Positions 38,597 to 41,032 of a stretch of DNA of 41,032 nt are shown in pieces. The translations under genes and the position numbers were made by a program. Source of the stretch: Clostridia bacterium (GTDB lineage: Bacteria; Bacillota; Clostridia; Oscillospirales; CAG-272). The DNA is taken from contig JAFTKK010000034.1 of NCBI GenBank assembly GCA_017453325.1, forward strand, positions 1 to 41,032. Reading direction: 5' to 3'. The notes beneath the pieces are model-generated. The model saw only the letters and a program-made list of their open reading frames with translations. It was not told the origin of the DNA and ran no database searches. Within the stretch, counting starts at the first letter, position 1; each line of letters starts with the position of its first letter.

Positions 38597-39367
38597 ATGC
38601 AAATCGAGCATTTTGGTCTGTCCAGACTGACGCTTTCCCTGCTGCAAAACGCGAACGGACGCACGAATCACCTCAAGCTCGGCTCCCCCTGCAATTTTTT
38701 TGCCATGATCGAGCACGGCCACGCGCGCTTTTCCTTTGCGGGCGGCACGGTTGAGCTTGCGCCGCGCGAGCTGCTTTATATCCCCCGGGGACTTGTTTAT
38801 ACCTCCGAATGGTTCGGCTCTCCCGATTGCCGCTTTTATTCGCTGGCCTTCTCCTTTCGTCACGCCTCGGAAAACGCGCGCTTTGCGCTGCAAAAGCTGC
38901 AGGCAGACACCCTCGCACCGGAGCAAATTGACCTTGCGGACTTTGCCGTCGCTACGGCGGGCGAGTGGCAGCTCCTATCCTTTTTCTACCGCGTGTACGG
39001 CATTGTCGCGCCCCGACTGACACCGCACCCGACCGATACACGTCTCGGCGCGCTTTACCCCGCCCTGCGCCAAATGGAGCAAAGCCCCGCCACCGAGGTC
39101 ACGGTGCCCGAGCTCGCACGCCTTTGCGGCATGAGCACCTCTAAATTTTACGATCAGTTTCAAAAGGCACTTGACTGCACGCCCATGACCTACAAAAACC
39201 TGCTGCGCGCGCAACACGCCGTCGATCTGCTCACCAACACCGATCTCACAGTAGAGGAAATTGCCGCACGCCTCGGCTGCAGCTCGCCCTCTTATCTGCG
39301 TCGCATCCTGGCCGCAACTGTCGGCAAAACGCCGAAGGAGATCCGCCGCGACAAGCCTACACTATAA
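38597..39367 (+). CDS. AraC-family transcriptional regulator
   Basis: 256 residues. An N-terminal cupin-type ligand domain (HGHARFSFAGGTVELAPREL, LYIPRGLVYTSEW) precedes two helix-turn-helix motifs: VPELARLCGMSTSKFYDQFQ and TVEEIAARLGCSSPSYLRRI, ending with GKTPKEIRRDK. Such proteins sense sugars or other small molecules. GAAAGGCGGTG is the ribosome binding site. It is divergent from the dehydrogenase operon, with overlapping promoters, and 15 nt upstream of the aldehyde dehydrogenase gene; those are its likely targets. Confidence 0.93.
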   Translation: MQIEHFGLSRLTLSLLQNANGRTNHLKLGSPCNFFAMIEHGHARFSFAGGTVELAPRELLYIPRGLVYTSEWFGSPDCRFYSLAFSFRHASENARFALQKLQADTLAPEQIDLADFAVATAGEWQLLSFFYRVYGIVAPRLTPHPTDTRLGALYPALRQMEQSPATEVTVPELARLCGMSTSKFYDQFQKALDCTPMTYKNLLRAQHAVDLLTNTDLTVEEIAARLGCSSPSYLRRILAATVGKTPKEIRRDKPTL

Positions 39368-39382
39368 AAAAGGAGATATTCT

Positions 39383-40759
39383 ATGTCTGATATGCTTGAT
39401 ACCTTACTTGAAAACCAGCGCGCCTATTTTGCCGCAGGCAAAACGCTGCCTCTCTCCGCACGCACAGCCGCCCTCAGAAGGCTTTACCAAGCGATAAAAG
39501 AGCGCGAAACCGAAATCTGCGAGGCACTTGCCGCGGATCTTGGGAAGGGCCGCTTTGAAAGCTATATGTGCGAGATCGGCATGGTGCTCTCCGAGATCAC
39601 CCATGCACTCCGCCACATCAAAAAATGGGCCGGGCCCCGACGGGTAAAAACCCCGCTGGCACAGTTTCCCTCAAAAAGCTACGTAAAGCCCTCGCCGCTT
39701 GGCAACACACTCATTATGAGCCCGTGGAATTACCCGTTTTTGCTCACCGTCGGCCCACTTGTTGACGCCATCGCCGCAGGCAATACCGCCATCGTGAAGC
39801 CGAGCGCCTATTCCCCTGCCACAAGCGCACTTGTGCAAAGTCTGCTGACCGATGTCTTTGCGCGCGGGCACGTGGATGTGGTCACAGGCGGCAGACAGGA
39901 GAACGCGGGGCTTCTGCAACGGAAATTTGACCTTGTCTTTTTCACAGGAAGCACGGGTGTTGGCCGCGAGGTGCTGCGCCACACCGCAGAGCACCTCACC
40001 CCCGCCATTCTTGAGCTCGGCGGAAAAAGCCCCTGCATTGTCGATGAAACCGCCAAGATCGAGCTTGCCGCCAAACGCATCGTGTTCGGCAAATTTCTCA
40101 ATTGCGGCCAGACCTGTGTGGCTCCCGATTACGTCCTGTGCCACGCCGCCGTCAAGGACAGGCTGCTCGCTGCCATCAAGGCCGAGATCCTGCACCAGTA
40201 CGGCACCGACCCGCTGCTGAACCCCGATTACGGCAAAATCATCAACGAAAAGCATTTTGAGCGCGTGCTCTCCCTCATTGATCGCAAAAAGGTGGTACAC
40301 GGTGGCGAATTTTCATCAGAAACGCTGCAAATTGCCCCCACCGTGATGGATGGCGTTACCACGGACGACGCCGTGATGGGCGAGGAGATCTTCGGCCCCG
40401 TTTTGCCGATCCTTACCTTCACGAACATCACCGAGGTGCTTGATACCGTCCGTGCAGGTGCCAAACCCCTCGCGCTTTATATGTTCAGCGAAAGCAAGCA
40501 AAACATTCATACCGTGACCACCGTGCTTGCCTTTGGCGGCGGCTGCATCAACGACGTCATCATTCACCTGGCCACCTCGGAAATGGGCTTTGGCGGCGTC
40601 GGGGAAAGCGGCATGGGTGCCTACCACGGCAAACGCGGCTTTGAGGCCTTCTCGCACCTCAAAAGTATTGTGAAAAAGAGTACAAAAATCGATCTTCCCA
40701 TGCGCTATCGCCCCTACCGCCGTCTTTACGAGGGGCTATTGCGCAAATTCCTCAAATAA
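39383..40759 (+). CDS. Aldehyde dehydrogenase (class 3/fatty-aldehyde type)
   Basis: 458 residues, the shorter class 3-like length. PWNYPFLLTVGPLVDAIAAG and NTAIVKPSAYSP (cofactor binding), FFTGSTGVGREVLRHTAEHL, the general-base Glu in ELGGKSPC, nucleophile Cys in FLNCGQTCVAPD and EEIFGPVLPI are all present. The basic end (RYRPYRRLYEGLLRKFLK) resembles the membrane-associated tail of fatty-aldehyde enzymes. AAAAAGGAGAT precedes the ATG. It shares a transcript with the AraC gene. No terminator follows before the insertion sequence. Confidence 0.94.
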   Translation: MSDMLDTLLENQRAYFAAGKTLPLSARTAALRRLYQAIKERETEICEALAADLGKGRFESYMCEIGMVLSEITHALRHIKKWAGPRRVKTPLAQFPSKSYVKPSPLGNTLIMSPWNYPFLLTVGPLVDAIAAGNTAIVKPSAYSPATSALVQSLLTDVFARGHVDVVTGGRQENAGLLQRKFDLVFFTGSTGVGREVLRHTAEHLTPAILELGGKSPCIVDETAKIELAAKRIVFGKFLNCGQTCVAPDYVLCHAAVKDRLLAAIKAEILHQYGTDPLLNPDYGKIINEKHFERVLSLIDRKKVVHGGEFSSETLQIAPTVMDGVTTDDAVMGEEIFGPVLPILTFTNITEVLDTVRAGAKPLALYMFSESKQNIHTVTTVLAFGGGCINDVIIHLATSEMGFGGVGESGMGAYHGKRGFEAFSHLKSIVKKSTKIDLPMRYRPYRRLYEGLLRKFLK

Positions 40760-40816
40760 ACAAACCCCGTTTGGCGCAAGTGAACAAGTCCGTTAAAAAC
40801 GGACAATAGACAAAAG

Positions 40817-40855
40817 CCCCCTGGTGTAGTAAGATATAATTACTACACCAGGGGG
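40817..40855 (+). promoter_or_regulatory. Hairpin over the transposase promoter and ribosome binding site
   Basis: The right arm carries GGGGG, the only ribosome-binding-like sequence, 9 nt before the ATG, and the loop side includes TATAAT. In transcripts entering from the flanking gene this hairpin would hide the ribosome binding site, a known way for insertion sequences to limit their own expression. Confidence 0.6.
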
Positions 40856-40864
40856 TACTTGTAT

Positions 40865-41032
40865 ATGGCAAGGAAATATCAACACACGCATGAGCTGCTG
40901 CCGCAGATCCAAGAGATGCTGGCATGCGGAATGAGCCACCGGCAAATAGAGGACAAACTTGGATTGACAGGATATCGTCCAGTGCATGAATTGCTAAAGC
41001 GTGAGCGAAGAAAGGCAGCGGAGGGTGTTCCA
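40865..41032 (+). CDS. IS3-family transposase OrfA-like HTH protein (partial, 3' end outside the window)
   Basis: The 56 codons visible read MARKYQHTHELLPQIQEMLA, then a helix-turn-helix of the form CGMSHRQIEDKLGL, then RPVHELLKRERRKA. This is the pattern of IS3-type OrfA proteins, which bind the ends of the element; the catalytic DDE part would be in a downstream frame. The frame is still open at the window edge. No normal AGGAGG site precedes the ATG. Confidence 0.8.
   Translation, partial: MARKYQHTHELLPQIQEMLACGMSHRQIEDKLGLTGYRPVHELLKRERRKAAEGVP

Larger units (their letters stand above)
40781..41032 (+). mobile_element. Left end of an IS3-like insertion sequence (partial)
   Basis: It begins just after the aldehyde dehydrogenase gene and runs off the window. 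The likely left end includes TG at 40781 and a small hairpin GTCCGTT-AAA-AACGGAC (40788-40804). A 16-bp perfect hairpin (CCCCCTGGTGTAGTAA / TTACTACACCAGGGGG, 40817-40855) then precedes a transposase gene. The exact boundary cannot be fixed without the right end. Confidence 0.7.

Noticed and set aside
1..41032. CRISPR arrays, rRNA genes, prophage genes
   Set aside because: No regularly spaced direct repeats, no rRNA sequence and no phage structural genes were seen.

Overview
The window looks like a chromosomal segment of an anaerobic Clostridia-type Firmicute, probably a gut commensal of the Oscillospirales or a neighbouring group. The reasons are AGGAGG-type ribosome binding sites before almost every gene, many near-consensus sigma-A promoters with 17-nt spacers, U-tailed terminators, ribosomal proteins and leaders of Firmicutes type, and a set of glycan-degrading genes (GH29, GH3, GH2). 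Taxonomy is inferred from gene content only.

Layout. 1-2391 (minus): the 5' part of the S10 operon (rpsJ, rplC, rplD, rplW, start of rplB) behind a promoter and a leader of about 310 nt. 2661-4122: a membrane protein and a short HTH regulator. 4153-6132 (minus): a lipoprotein solute-binding protein with Cys-rich repeats. 6281-7549: rplJ-rplL with an L10 leader and attenuator, separated from rplKA and rpoBC. 7767-12270: a tightly packed four-gene cassette (aldolase, HAD phosphatase, ThDP enzyme, SDR) that looks like a small-molecule or activated-sugar pathway. 12381-13446: an orphan promoter and terminator that may define a small RNA, a Val-Asp-Gly tRNA operon, and a separate tRNA-Cys. Both tRNA terminators are followed by an inverted copy of the tRNA 3' end and by related palindromes. 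13668-15842: an AT-rich islet of small membrane proteins with two look-alike promoters. 15931-22069: MATE exporter, fucosidase, small membrane protein, a 278-bp element with terminal inverted repeats, a GH3 glycosidase and a PH-like membrane protein. 22151-25220 (minus): GH2 glycosidase and MFS transporter. 25321-28371: aminotransferase, trpS, SGNH hydrolase. 28417-30481 (minus): pgsA and rimO. 30527-34173 (minus): carbohydrate-binding-type membrane protein, DUF4956 and VTC/polyphosphate polymerase-domain protein, divergent from an OmpR-type response regulator and a histidine kinase across a 21-bp perfect inverted repeat. 36460-40759: Gfo/Idh/MocA and MDR dehydrogenases (minus), divergent from an AraC regulator and an aldehyde dehydrogenase (plus). 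40788-41032: the left part of an IS3-like insertion sequence cut by the window edge.

How it fits together. The glycosidases, MFS, SBP and sugar-type dehydrogenases suggest growth on host or plant glycans. The two regulator-plus-divergent-operon arrangements (OmpR/VTC and AraC/dehydrogenases) look like local regulatory units. The strongest candidates for something undescribed are the tRNA-3'-end mirror elements, the response-regulator operator over the VTC operon, the four-gene aldolase/ThDP cassette and the 278-bp inverted-repeat leader of the GH3 gene.
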